DNA from: Progne subis subis
Taxonomy: Eukaryota > Chordata > Aves > Passeriformes > Hirundinidae
Assembly (NCBI GenBank): GCA_022316685.1
Contig: JAKJHU010000135.1
Location: 338,001 to 402,000, forward strand
Direction of reading: 5' to 3'
DNA: 64,000 nucleotides
Shown here: one piece after another, positions 1 to 11,681 of the stretch
Layout of the letters: the number at the start of each line of letters is the position of its first letter
How positions within the stretch are numbered: position 1 is the first letter of the stretch
Notes under the pieces: model-generated
The model's database searches: none
The model's input: only the letters and a program-made list of their open reading frames with translations
Told to the model about the DNA's origin: nothing
Program-made: the position numbers and the translations under genes

Positions 1-1499
1 GCTCCCGGGCTGGACACGCTGGTTCCCCACAGGACACGGGGCTGGAGCCTCTCAGGGAGGGATTTTCCCTGCTGGACAGATCCATATCCCCACCCCGTGG
101 CATGACCTGGAGCCCACAGAGCTCCAGCATTCCTGCTGGGACACCCTCCTGCTGCCTCCAAGCTTGGAAAAAAAGGAGAGGGATGGATCTGAGGGGTGGC
201 AAAGAGAATGTGGCTCCAAACTGCAGGAGGACAGCAAAACGCAGAGCTGAGTCCTCTCCACGCAGCAAAAAAAAAACCAACAAAAAAAAGTCCAAATCAA
301 ATTCACTGGATCAAGAAAGACCCTCTGGCTTCTCCATCCATAGGGACAGAGGAATTTAACAGCTGGAATGCAGCCAAAGGCTGAAAGATCTCATAACTTT
401 AATGTCTGCACCAAGACTATTTCATTGCTCAACTTTTTCATTCCTGATCAGGACTTCCACCCTCAAACCCCTCCAGCAGCCCCCACAGGGGGAGCACAGC
501 AGTTTTTTGGGAATTATTATGGCTTCAGACACCCAGAGCCCCAATTTCTGTTATGCCACTGTAAATCTCGAGAAACTCCAGTTATTCCACTGGGCTTGGG
601 CTCGGGGGAAGCCAAAGTAAACACGAAGGGTTGTCAGAGCAGTTATATCACATTGGCAGCGGCCTAAGTGAAAGCATAATTTGCCCTATATTTTAATAAT
701 ACGGTGTCTTAGATCGTTAGGAGTGAGGTCCTGCAAACACAGCCACGAGGAGCTTTCTTCATGGGAGCAGCTCCTGTGCTGGGCATTCATGTGAGGAGTG
801 GGAACGTGCCAGATGTTGGGACCTGAGCCCAATCCATCCTGACTGGCAGCAGCTGGAGCTCTGGCTTACTGTGCTCAGGCGGAGAAACATCTGCTGCATC
901 CGGCCCTGCTGATAACAGTGCCCGGGGATGATAAAAATAATAGCTGGGAGACCTTGCACTGGGTTTCTGGTGGATTCTGTAAAGAAAATCTTGAAACTTC
1001 GGGGTGGCGGGGCTTGTAAAAGGTGTAAAAACCAGCCTGGCTTTGTGTGACAGTCTCAGAGGCAGGTGAGGGACGGAACTTCTGCCTCCTCTGAATTATT
1101 TGGCTTTAAAATCACGTGGAAAGTGTGTGTTTGGGGGGAAGTTACAATTCAAAAAGAAATCCCTCCCTCGTGTTGGGATCTCATCCCTCAGCGCTGCCTG
1201 TGAACCAGCAAAGAAAGACAATTCCTGCCACAGGCACGGCTTGAGCAGAGCCCAAATCCTCCCCAGCCACCCCGCAGGACACACAGCCATCCCCACATTG
1301 ATATCCCAGAAAATCAAGGGCAGCTCTCAGCTCCAGCCACACCGGGAATGCTGGAGCAAAGGGAGGGAGATGAAAGGAGGAGTTGGAAGCGCAGATCCTG
1401 CTCCCACTGAAGCCAGGGCAGCACTCTCAGACCTCTGGGTCGTTCTGGTTTTGCTCCACATGAGGTTCTGGGGGTGATTTTCTGCTCTGGGGGAGTTTT
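1..1499. other. Unique non-coding DNA, no gene seen
   Basis: I see no exon, RNA gene or mobile element here. The longest open frames (85-125 codons) have random composition and mutually overlap on both strands. The only simple sequence is a short A-rich stretch near 267-290. The segment is moderately GC-rich with scattered CAGCTG-like and CTGGAG words, as expected for avian intergenic DNA. Confidence 0.7.
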
Positions 1500-1709
1500 T
1501 GTTGGATTTTAGGGAAAGGTTCTTCCCTGAGAGGGTTCTCCCCAGGGAATGGGCACACTCTGAGGCTGCCGGAGTTCCAGGAGTTTTTGGACACCACTCC
1601 AGGGACGCCCAGGGTGGGATTTTGGGGTGTCTGTGCAGGGCCAGGGGTTGGACAGGATGATCCTGGTGGATCCCTTCCAGTTCAGGATATTCCACAATTC
1701 TCTGATTCC
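1500..1709 (+). mobile_element. CR1 LINE fragment, 3' end
   Basis: This is a 5'-truncated CR1 retrotransposon in sense orientation. It contains the avian CR1 3' signature in order: a 'gacaccactccagggacg' block, a 'ctgtgcagggccagg' block, 'ggttggacaggatgatcc', 'tcccttccagttcaggat', and a decayed 'attctctgattcc' tail at 1696-1709. CR1 copies are normally 5'-truncated and lack poly-A, which fits. The fragment is diverged and not coding. The upstream limit is approximate. Confidence 0.85.
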
Positions 1710-1982
1710 GTGAGCTGAAGCAAAACCTTACATTCAACTCCTTGCAGGTAAAAGATTTCTGGGGGTCTAGGAGCGAGAACCGGAGTTTGTTGGGGGGTTG
1801 TTTTCAATGGGAACTTACTCCAGTATCCCTTTCAAAACATGTTCCAGGGAAAACACAAGGAAATTAGGTTCCCCATTTCCCCCCAGCCCAGATCCATTCC
1901 GAGACATAAACCAACACCCTGAGACTTCGTTTTGAAGACTCCTTTCTTCAGCTTTTGTAGAGACAAATTTTACCTTGCTTAG

Positions 1983-1993
<11 letters not shown>

Positions 1994-2018
<25 letters not shown>
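1994..2018. repeat. Poly-A run (A)25
   Basis: Uninterrupted run of 25 A. No mobile-element body is recognisable immediately upstream, so it is treated as a simple mononucleotide repeat rather than a retrotransposon tail. Confidence 0.95.
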
Positions 2019-2432
2019 GGACCAAAATCAATTAACCACGGGTTTATTTTACAGAGTGGGGAGGAATGTAACTCACCCCGTTGGTCATAAATTGATTTCT
2101 GGAGGCAGAAGGCCCAGTAAAGCCCAGTCCTTTGCCACAGTGCCCTGGTGTGGAGCTTCCTGCAGGTCCCAGGATGCGGGGCAGCCCCTGGGGCGCACAA
2201 TTTGCAGCAGAGGCCCACTTGCTGCAGAGCTGCCCTGCCACGGGGAGCGGAGATGTTTTCCTTAGCCAGAGGAGCTGCAGGAAATAAATGATTCTGCAGC
2301 CAGAGCTGGGCATGGGGTGCAGAGAACTGGACAGCCTTCCCAGTGGCCTCTTGCCTAGAATTCGCTCTGGATCCGCGGAGCTGAGTGGGATCTGCAGGAG
2401 GCAGATGTGGATTCATTCCCAATTCGGGTTTA

Positions 2433-2450
2433 TCTCGTCACGTCACGAGA
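2433..2450. promoter_or_regulatory. Near-palindrome with two CRE half-sites
   Basis: The 18-bp near-palindrome 'tctcgtcacgtcacgaga' has 6-bp perfect arms around a centre that holds two overlapping TGACG half-sites on the minus strand. TGACG is the half-site for CREB/ATF proteins. Function is inferred from motif only. No promoter context is visible. Confidence 0.3.
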
Positions 2451-3574
2451 GGACAGAGTGGTGCCTCAGCAAATCTCCCTCAGCAGGACCCGGTGTGCGT
2501 CCCACCAGAGATGGGAAACTCAAGTTCAGCCACATCTTTGCGTGGTTGGTGCTCAAACCTCGTGTTTTATCGCCTCTTTCACAGCTGGACAGAAAGACTC
2601 TCAGGTAAACTCAGTTCTGGTGTAGCCCCATCAAAACCTCCAAAAATGAAGGCCTCCAAAAGTTATGTGTTATTGTGAATAACTCAGTGGCAGTGGCAGC
2701 TATCTAAAAAGGGGGGGGAAACCCCTCAGACAATGTTCCTTTTGCCATCAAATCCGTTTCCATTCCAAGTAGAGGAAAAAAAAATCCTCTCAGCTTTTGC
2801 TTTTAGTCATTAAAGGTCAGATTAGAAACTAGCCTACGGAATTCAAGGGCATCCGATGCAAAAAACCCAGCAAGATGAACTTAAATGCGCTTTTCTTTCA
2901 GAAATAAGGCTGTGCGTGATCAGGTGAATAAAAATCGTGTTCTGCTACGGCTTATCTGGCTCTAGTCAAGCGCCTGTCCTCCTCTCCTTAGGATTTCACT
3001 CCCTGGTAGCTGTGTGTCTCCAGAATCTTCACATATTTGATGTTTTCAAGCAAGGGACACATGGCAGGACTTCCAAACCCTCTCTGTCCTCTGGAGGCCC
3101 TGCTGGGATTTCGTGGCAGCCGCGGCAGCAGCTGATTCTCGTGTTGAGGAGGCAGCCTGGGATCTCTCCTTCCCGGAGCTGTTCTGCACATTTACTGGGA
3201 AAAGGAAGGAGGAAAGTGCTCTCAGATGGAGAAAAAATCACTTCCAGAAGCTGTTTCTGCACCAGGTCACACAGTAGCTGCTGGGAAGTACCAACCCAAA
3301 TCAGGGCAATGCAGGGTGGCAGCTCCGGGCTGACATTTGGCTCCGTTGCTGGCTGAGATTTTCCTCCTGCCAATGTTTTACACCAGCCCAGTCCCACATT
3401 TCACGTGACAAAGTGGGGATTTCACTCCTTCCCAGCTTTGTGTTTCCCCATCTGAGAACTCCTCCAGCAGAAATCCATCCCACGTGATAAGGTAAATCCT
3501 GCTTTATTAAAAGTGAGGGAAAGGGAATTCCTTTCGCAGCGCTTGGTGAATATTTGAGTGGGTTTTCGTTGCCC

Positions 3575-3605
3575 TTTTTTTTTTTTTTTTTCTTTTTTTC
3601 TTTCC
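3575..3605. repeat. T-rich run
   Basis: A run of 17 T (3575-3591) followed by 'ctttttttctttcc'. It is a simple mononucleotide repeat with C interruptions. Confidence 0.9.
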
Positions 3606-5477
3606 AGGATGTCTGGCTGTTATTTCATCTCGCCCATCCACACAAAATAATTGGGAAGTCAAAGCAGAGCAAATATCTCCCGGTGCTCGTTGGCCAGCGC
3701 TGGGACATTATTGGGGAGTTAAGTGGATAATGGTGTGAAATAAGCCTATAAAAACCAACACACTTCAGAGTTAATATTTTTTCAGGGTGCAGTTAAGTTA
3801 CTGTGACACATCTGTCATAACTCTTCTGGGGAGCTCCAGAATGTGTCTGATCTTTCCCCCTCGGAGCTGAAATGGATCTCCCGAGCTTCAGGAAACCCAA
3901 TCCCCACAGGTCACTGGCAATAAGCTCTGGAGTGTCAATACAGGCTGTGGTAACAGTGGCAGCCTGCAAGAATCCGAGGCCTCATCCTGGCCTGAGGAAT
4001 CTTCTTTTCCACCTGTGCACCCCCTCTGCAGAACTTGTTTTCCAGGGTCTGTGTGGGATATTCTGGCATATCCTAGTGAAAAGTCCTGCACCAACCCTTC
4101 TAAAATCTCTCTGAAAACTTCTGGATGAGGAGAATCAGCCTCAGAATCCTGTGGAGACAATGGTTTCTTTCTTGGACTGGGATGGGCACTAGGAAAAAAA
4201 AAATAATAAAATTCTCCCTGATTCATTATGTTTGGGTTTTAATACTTCATTAAGAAAAGCATTTGGTACTAAGAATTTCTTCCAAGCTGAAAATAAATTC
4301 GGATGATTAAATTTTATTGTAAACTAATGGAGGCCCTAAAATAAGTTGAGTGAAAGGTTCCACACATCAAATATAAATGTCATTATAGGGCCAATATTCC
4401 AGGATGTTTGGAAAGCTGGAGTTCCTGGGCTGGTTCATCTGAGCACTGATGATAAATTTGTCTGTGAGGAATCACTTTCCTCTTTATCACCCAGCAGTGA
4501 CTCTTTCTAGAGTTTGTCTGAGCTAAAACCAACCTCGCTGCAGTTTGGGAAGGGGCAGTCTCCTGTCCCCAGGTGCTGCCTGTGCTCCCAAACCGAGCAG
4601 CAGAGAGGCAGAACCAGAGATTCCAGTGACAAGGTCTGCTCTGGGCCCCAGACACCCAAAACTTTGGGATTTCTGTCCAATTCAACTTGGAAATCTCAAT
4701 TCTCACCCTGGTCTGGGCTGGCTTTGCTGTTTTAATCCACGTTAAAGGTGGAGAATGGAAAGTAACTAAAGGTATTTGTGTATAAAAACGGAAATGTGTT
4801 GGATTCCTACACCCTTGAGGGACCATTGTGGGTACCTGGGATTAAATCCTGCACTTTTAGGCCAAGCTCTCATACACCCCATCCTCTGCTTCCTGTGAAG
4901 TGCGATTTCCAGGATTTTGTCTGAGCTCAGCCAGGATTTGGGATTCATTTCCAAATGAACAGACCTAGCCCTGGGTTCTGCTTTCAAAGAAACCTGAGGG
5001 TGTCTGGGCTCAGAAAACATCTTCAAACCCAAACCATCCTCCCTGGCTTGGCCAAAACCCAAAGCCCAACTGCAGTTTGCTCCTTTTGCTGGACAGAGGG
5101 GAAGAAACTGAGTGGATTCCGGTTTCCAGCTTTGGAATATCTGCAGACATTGCCTTTTAATAGGGATATTTAATGCCATGGGATGATTTGAGGGGGGATT
5201 AAATGAGGAGCAGATATTTAATCCTATGGCTACGGGGCAGTTTTTCAGCTCTGATATTGAGCACCTCTCTCAGCACTAAAACAGGGAGCTCCAGGGCGGA
5301 TGGCTGGGGTATAAATGTTCTACAGAGCCCCAAGTTTAGAGCTAAAGAGGTTGAGGGCTTAAAATGAAACAAAAATCGAGCGAAATCAAATCAAATCCTC
5401 CGTTCTGTGCTGATGCAGTGGTGCTAAAAGGTTAACTTCCCAAATGGGCCTGCTCTGGAGCCGATCCTGTGGTGGCT

Positions 5478-5660
5478 CTGTGGTTTCCGCCTATATAAAT
5501 TTGATAATATTTTACAAATGCAGTGTATGAAATATATTCTTAACATGTGTTTAATACATTTACAATCTATTAAAATGAAAAACAGAATACCCTTCAAATG
5601 CTGCCGGGGTATTTGCTTAATGCAGTATGTCTGGAACACGTTAAACATTATTTTAGAGGT
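5478..5660. other. AT-rich unique block, candidate conserved element
   Basis: The block is AT-rich, non-repetitive and free of simple-sequence expansion. It contains 'tatataaatttgata', 'gaaatatattcttaac' and 'tttaatacatttacaa' words. This texture is typical of vertebrate conserved non-coding elements, but conservation cannot be tested from one sequence. No coding frame spans it. Confidence 0.2.
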
Positions 5661-8228
5661 AATTGAAACATTTCACACACATTCACCCTGCGTGCTGCGT
5701 GTGTGCGCTGCGTGCGCCGGGGGCACGCGGGATGGGTATCCAGCCTGAGGATGGAGAGGTTCTGGCAGCACAAATTTCCCTGGAAGCACAAATCCCCTGC
5801 ACCTTCACCCCCCTTGGCGTGGCACTCTCTCCGCATCGCCCAGCTTCTCTTGAACCAAATAAATGAGATCCAAATTTACCCCGGGCAGGCAGCTCCCAAG
5901 TTGCAGGGTATTATTGCAGCTCGTTTCAGCACGCAGCCTGTCAAAGCAGCCATTAAACCCTTCTCGAATGAAGATTTCTGTAAATACACACCGGCCGGGA
6001 ATATTCCTGGGTAAGTATTTGCTTAGTTTCACAACATGTTCCTCTCGCTCGTGCCAATGTTCCCAAAAAGTGAACAAGGTGTGGGGAGTAATGATGGAGT
6101 GGAGTCCTCGTTCCTGCCCAAATAAATGGCCACAAAGGCTTGATTATAGTCTTTTTTCTGTTAATTGCAGACTTTTCCTCATTATCTCCATTTCAGGTTC
6201 CTGGACAAGGCAGGGTGATTAATAAATTAAATATCCCTCGTTAAGGCGATTGAGTGGCTATCAGTGCTCCTGGTTTAGAGAGCAGTGAAAAATGGGATTT
6301 ATTTCCACGTGTCCCACGCCTCTGCCTCCTCCCTGATGTTTCCTCCTCCACTTTTGGGGTGAGGAGCCCACACTTCACTTGCCACTGAGCTTTATTTTCC
6401 CATTCTTTCAACCTAAAGCACCAAACTGTGTCATAAATCCCGAGGGAGATGGGAGCTGCACTGCAGGCTGGCCGTCAGGAGAGCTGCACCTCGTGCTGAG
6501 AGATTTGCACCTTGGAAAGCGTCTATTTGTGTCCTGCTCAAGCTCCTACAGCCAAAAAATCCGGCTTCTCTTTGCTCACACGGCCGTGTTTTGTTTCCCG
6601 TTTGGGATCCAATCCTTTTTTCGGAGATAGGAAAGCAAATTTATTCGGGGGAAAGAAAAAACGAACGCGAGGGATGAAAAGGAAGAGCTCTGTGCTCATG
6701 AAAGTGAGATAAGAGCAGCGCTTGGAGGGTTTCTGTCTCCGTCGAGGACAATGAGGACCTTGATGTCTCAACTCCTTGTTCCCTGCTGGAGCTTTTCCTC
6801 CATCCACAGGCCTCCTCCCAACTTTTTTTAATCCTTCTAAAATGCTCTCCCTCTGCCAAGTAATGTGGGCAGCCGTAAATTTGCCCTGGTGGTGGTGGAC
6901 TGCAAACAATTCATCATTTCAGCCTTGGTTGGGACACTCATTCAAGCTGGGAGCCGTTAGAAGCAAAAATGCAATTAATCTAAACTTAAATCAGGCAGAA
7001 TTAAGTCTCATTAGAGGGGCTTGGGGATGTTTAGTAGTTTCTGCATCATCCTTTCTCCGTAGCTCCTTCAGGGAGATGTCTCAGCACACACGTTCAGGTA
7101 AAATGGAATTATTTTGAAATTACTTGATGTGAGGGAGCAGATCAATCATTTTCCAAGGACAGCTCCAGCAAAACCCTTCAGTTTTATGTATCCTTTAATG
7201 TCCCTCTCCACATTTCATCTGTATCTCAGGCAAACAGACAGATTGTACTTTATATTCCACTTATTTCAGCAGAAATAACCTTGTTTACCAATGGAAGCTC
7301 AGGCTGCGAGGTTATTTTTTAAAATAAGAATTATTCCCCTTTGTTTACTTATAATAATTATAAATCGAAATAAATATTTATTGCTTTATAAATTACAAAA
7401 AAACCCTTTCCTTTTCCAGTTGTATTAATGTACTCTGTCCCTGCAGATGCTTTTAGACATCTTGCGGAAAAATAGGACAAATTATGAAAGGGTTTTGCTA
7501 AAAATAAAGTGTTAATTTTAGCCATAAATGTTCTGTGTTCCTCAGCAAGAGCATCTCTGAATGATCCCTTAAAGCACTTTTTTAAAGATCTCTTTAAAGG
7601 TCATGGCAGATCTTAAATGTAAATATGAATTTAAATTTAAACACGTAAATGTAAAGTTAAATGTAAATATAAATTTACAACGATTGTCTCTGTATTTTGG
7701 CCCTGAAATGGCCATCAGCTGCTTTCCAGAAGGTTCAGGAATCATTTCCCACTCCCTGGATAATGCCCATTATTTCCTCTTTCTGCCAGATTTTGTAATC
7801 CCTGGCTCCCTGAAAAGTTTTCCTGAGTGGGGCAAAGAAGCTCCCAAATCTCCCCAATTTAATTTGGTTCTCAGTTTTAAGCCCCTGGAGTTTCACACCT
7901 CTGGGAGATGGAGGCACAAGCGGCACAGGAATTTGGGTTCTGTAGGAACATTTTTGGCAAGGCAGGTTTGCTTCCTCACCCACTCCCTTTCCTTTCATCT
8001 CCTCCACCCAGCCCATCCAAACCTAGGGTGCCCTTTCCAGCCCAGGAGCCCGAAGGAAAATTTGGAGATTACAAATTGGAATAAACTTCATTTCAACAGT
8101 AAACAAGCAAAGAAATGACCACATTGGTGTCAGGTTCTTGATAAATATTAGGCCTGACGTAGGTTGGGGTTTTTCCTTGGATTTCTGCTGGCTCTTGGCG
8201 TTCCAGGAACCCTTTTTTTTAATGCTAC

Positions 8229-8251
8229 TTTTTTTTTTTTTTTTTTTTTTT
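8229..8251. repeat. Poly-T run (T)23
   Basis: Uninterrupted 23-T run, preceded at 8213-8220 by a separate run of eight T. Simple repeat. Confidence 0.95.
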
Positions 8252-8957
8252 CCTTTATTATCTCTTCTTAATGAGCTGAAGTTGTTTTCCAGCCCATAAC
8301 CATGGAGTGCATTGTATTCATTATTCAGTGACATGGTCACAAGCAGAAAACTGTCTGAAATCATGTCTTGAACAGACAAATTTAGCTCCAAGCTATTTAT
8401 TTTTCATGATATAAGAAGAGGTGTTAACCAGGGGCCGTGTTTGGGGGGTCATAGTGGCAGCTAATTTTACAGAGAAGTATCTACATGATCATTAATTCGA
8501 TTTAGCTTAATTTAATTTAGTTTGATTCTATTTTATTTTACTTTTTCTACACTTGTCCTGTGGAGTCCTCAAACCCTAAACTTTGCACCCGAATAAAAAC
8601 CCCACAGGCACCGACTTTGCAAAGCAATGAGGAAATTTCCACATGAAAAGTCCTGAAAGCTGCCAGGGCAGGAATTCTGTGGCTCAAGCAGAACTTATTA
8701 ACCACAAGACATTGCTGAAATATCAACCAGATGCTTTGCCCCATCCTAGGCTGAGTTTTAACTCTCTGTGTGAATCAGCTCAGGCAATTTTTTAATCAAG
8801 GACTGGCAGAAGAGTGAAATCATCGTGGGATAAAAACGGGAAAAAATTGATTTTATATAAAATAAGAGACTCTGAGAAAATGACAACTCTTTGAAAAGGG
8901 CTGAGTTGATGACAAATTGAACTTTCCAGGTCTAAGAAGTCTCGAGTTTTGGTTTTG

Positions 8958-8959
<2 letters not shown>

Positions 8960-8991
<32 letters not shown>
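8960..8991. repeat. Poly-T run (T)32
   Basis: Uninterrupted run of 32 T, preceded by 'ttttggttttggg'. It generates a poly-K run in a minus-strand open frame, which is therefore not a gene. Confidence 0.95.
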
Positions 8992-11166
8992 CAGAGCAAT
9001 GTTTCAAATATAGGAGTGGCTGAACCGCAGAGAAATCCAACTGCCCACATTTTCCAGTGAGTGTCCTGTGGAAAACAGGTGACTTTGCTGGTGTGGAATG
9101 AGAGGTTTGAAAAATCTGTGCAGTGGATGAATCTAAAATAAAGTTTAATCAGGACATGGCAGCCCTGAACTCCTCCCTCTGCTCAAAGATTCAGAAATCT
9201 TTACACAATGCAGTGAACTTCAGCAGTCCCTGAATAAAATTGTGGTGGCAGAATCAAAAAAAAATTAGGATTTATGAGGGTCACTCTCCACATTCCAATA
9301 TTTGCTTGAGCCAGTGGTCCCATCCACTGGAGATATTCTGCCTCATGGGTCTTCCAGAGCTCACCCAAGAGCAGAAAATATTTTTAACTTGATGGGCACA
9401 GGATCCATGTGGAGAAGGATTAAAGCCCCTGAAAGGGCTAAAAGAAGAGTTGGGAACTCTCAGTTCTGTGTGAGCAGCTGAAGGCACCAGCAGTGCTGAG
9501 CCACCATGTGGAATTTGGGGGATTTGGCAAAGCAGCCCTGAGGAGAAGGACCCTGACACAGCATCCCTCTACATGGAAACCTGTGTTACTTAAAAGAAAA
9601 ATCCCAGGCGACTCCTGCCAAAGATGTGGATATTCACTTGGGTTTTAGGGATCAAACCGTGATAAAGCTGATGGTTTGCTTTCCACAGCGCTCCTGTCTG
9701 CTTTGTGGATGTCCTGACAGCATTCAGGAGCTGCATTCCTGATGGTGCACCAGACGCCTGCTGTGATGAATTCCAGCAGGTTGGATGAGCACTGCAGTCA
9801 CACTGTCAGGCTGCAAAGGCATTCATTCCATCCCCGGCCAGCAAAACCAAACTATTCCGGGTGTTAAACGCCCTTAATTAACTCATCAGCAATAACGTGG
9901 ACTCACTGCAGGATTTGCTCCTCCAATTAATCTGGAATTCCTGGCTGGTGTTTCCATTTCCCTGTCCCATTCCTGGCATTATCTCTCAGAACCCTGCAGC
10001 TGCCCCACCTCAGCCTGTGGCCTAGGCCGGGCTGGGTTTGTTTATTTGTGCTCAGGCTGGAAACCTCCAAAAATAAATGAGGGATCAGGTGTGGAGCGGT
10101 GATGCTGAGTGACTCAGAGGTGGCATCAGGCCCAGGAGTCACCGCTGCACCCCTGGCCTGGCTGGGGACACAACAGCTTCTGCCTGGGCCTGGGCCAGAC
10201 CAGCCCGTCACCTCCCAGCTGGTCATTTTCGGTACAGAACCTTGTTCTCTCCACTCCTCTTTGTCTTCTCGGCTTCTCTTTTGTTCCACTTGGGAAGAGG
10301 GAACGAAGCAATCTGAGTTGCCCCTCACTGCGAGCTGGGCTTTGTCAGAGAGCCCGAGGACGTGGCGGTGCTGAGGTGTCTCCTGGGCATCACCCGCTTC
10401 CAGGCAGCCTTAAATCTTGGATTGTTTTCAGCCTGGATTGGCTTTTCCCTGATGAAGAGCAGCAGGAATGGGCTCTGCTGCATCTTCCTCACGGCATCCC
10501 AGCCCTTGCTGGTGGAAGGAACAGGGATCAGGGATGTTCTGCAGCTCCCAGGATGAGTCACGGCTTCTCCAGGGCTGTTTTTCCTACAAATATTGCTCAC
10601 ACAAAGCAAACAAAACAATTGGTGGCTGGAGCCTCCCTCAGGCGCCGCAGAGATGGAAGTGTCCTCTGGGTTGGTGGCCAGGGAGTGGCTTCAGCTGAGG
10701 CTGGGACAGGGACAGGGACATTGAGAGGGACACCTGCAGGCTCTGTGTGGGGTCAGGCTGGGGCTGGGCACATCCAAACCCCAAAGGAATGCGGGATGCA
10801 GAATGGGACAGCAGCTTCGGCACTGGTGTTCCCGGCATCTCCAGGTGTTTGTCCCTCCCCAGGGACATGGTGACAACCATGGGCTGTCCCTGCTGTGTCC
10901 CCAACGCCTCCCAAAGGGACAGAGCCCCCGTGGCAGCCCCGTCACACGTCCCTGAACCCACAGGTGTGGCCTTGCCATGGCAGAATTCCCAGCAGCACAA
11001 ACCCCCCTGTGCTCATGGATCCAATTTTCTTGGCAGGGTCCTCATCCTTTCCAAGTTTCGTGGCGAGTTGGCCCCATATTCCTTCCCAAAATGGTCCTAT
11101 CTTTCCACTTTTAGAAAATATCCACTGCTCCTAAAGTTTCCAGCTTTTCTCCAAATTACTTACTCC

Positions 11167-11195
11167 TTTTTTTTTTTTCTTTATTTTTTTTTTTT
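11167..11195. repeat. T-rich tract
   Basis: T runs separated by single C and A bases, followed by a C6 run. It is a simple low-complexity tract. Confidence 0.85.
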
Positions 11196-11650
11196 CCCCC
11201 CTGTAAGAAAGTGAAATCTGTGTGCTTCCTTATTAAGCCACTTTATTCTTGGCAGGCTTTGAAAAAAAGCCCTACTTCAGCAATTTAAGCTTTTCTTCCT
11301 GGAGGCACAATACTCAGACACGAGGAAAAGTAAGTCGAGAAGACAAAATAAACATATTTTTTTCAGGAGGACTCGAAGCCAAGTGGAACTTTCAATGAAT
11401 GATTTGAGAGAGTTGCTGCTTTTGATATGCACAAATACATCCCAGCACTGCAGGCACACACCACATCCCTGGATTCTGTGGAGATGGACAGGGAGAGGGG
11501 GGGAAAAACCAGAATAGATATTGCAGTTTGTACCTCACAATGGCTTTGAAATGCAAGCACAGCTCAGGAGAGGTTGTGCGAGTTCATAAATTATGAATTC
11601 GTGTTGCCCAGACTAAAGGGAGGAAGGGAAAGATCCTCCATTTTTCACTC

Positions 11651-11681
11651 ATCCCTAAAATATTCCAGAATATTTAGGGAT
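11651..11681. other. Short imperfect palindrome (hairpin candidate)
   Basis: 'atccctaaaatattc' is followed almost at once by 'gaatatttagggat', giving arms of about 14 bp that are complementary except for one extra A in the left arm. The loop is only about two bases. A partial third copy of the arm ('aaaatatcctaaat') follows at about 11,689-11,702. Confidence 0.6.

Larger units (their letters stand above)
1710..8228. other. Unique non-coding DNA with short homopolymers
   Basis: I see no gene or clear mobile element apart from the runs listed separately. The stretch becomes AT-rich between about 7,300 and 7,680, with repeated 'taaat' words. A short CpG-rich patch at about 5,690-5,740 repeats 'gctgcgtg' words. 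The block at 6,880-7,120 looks like unique AT-rich sequence with several TAATTA/ATTAA cores. Confidence 0.65.

Noticed and set aside
10109..10873. 254-codon plus-strand open frame
   Set aside because: It lies in a GC-rich stretch where stops are rare, and no domain is recognisable. Another frame on the minus strand overlaps it.
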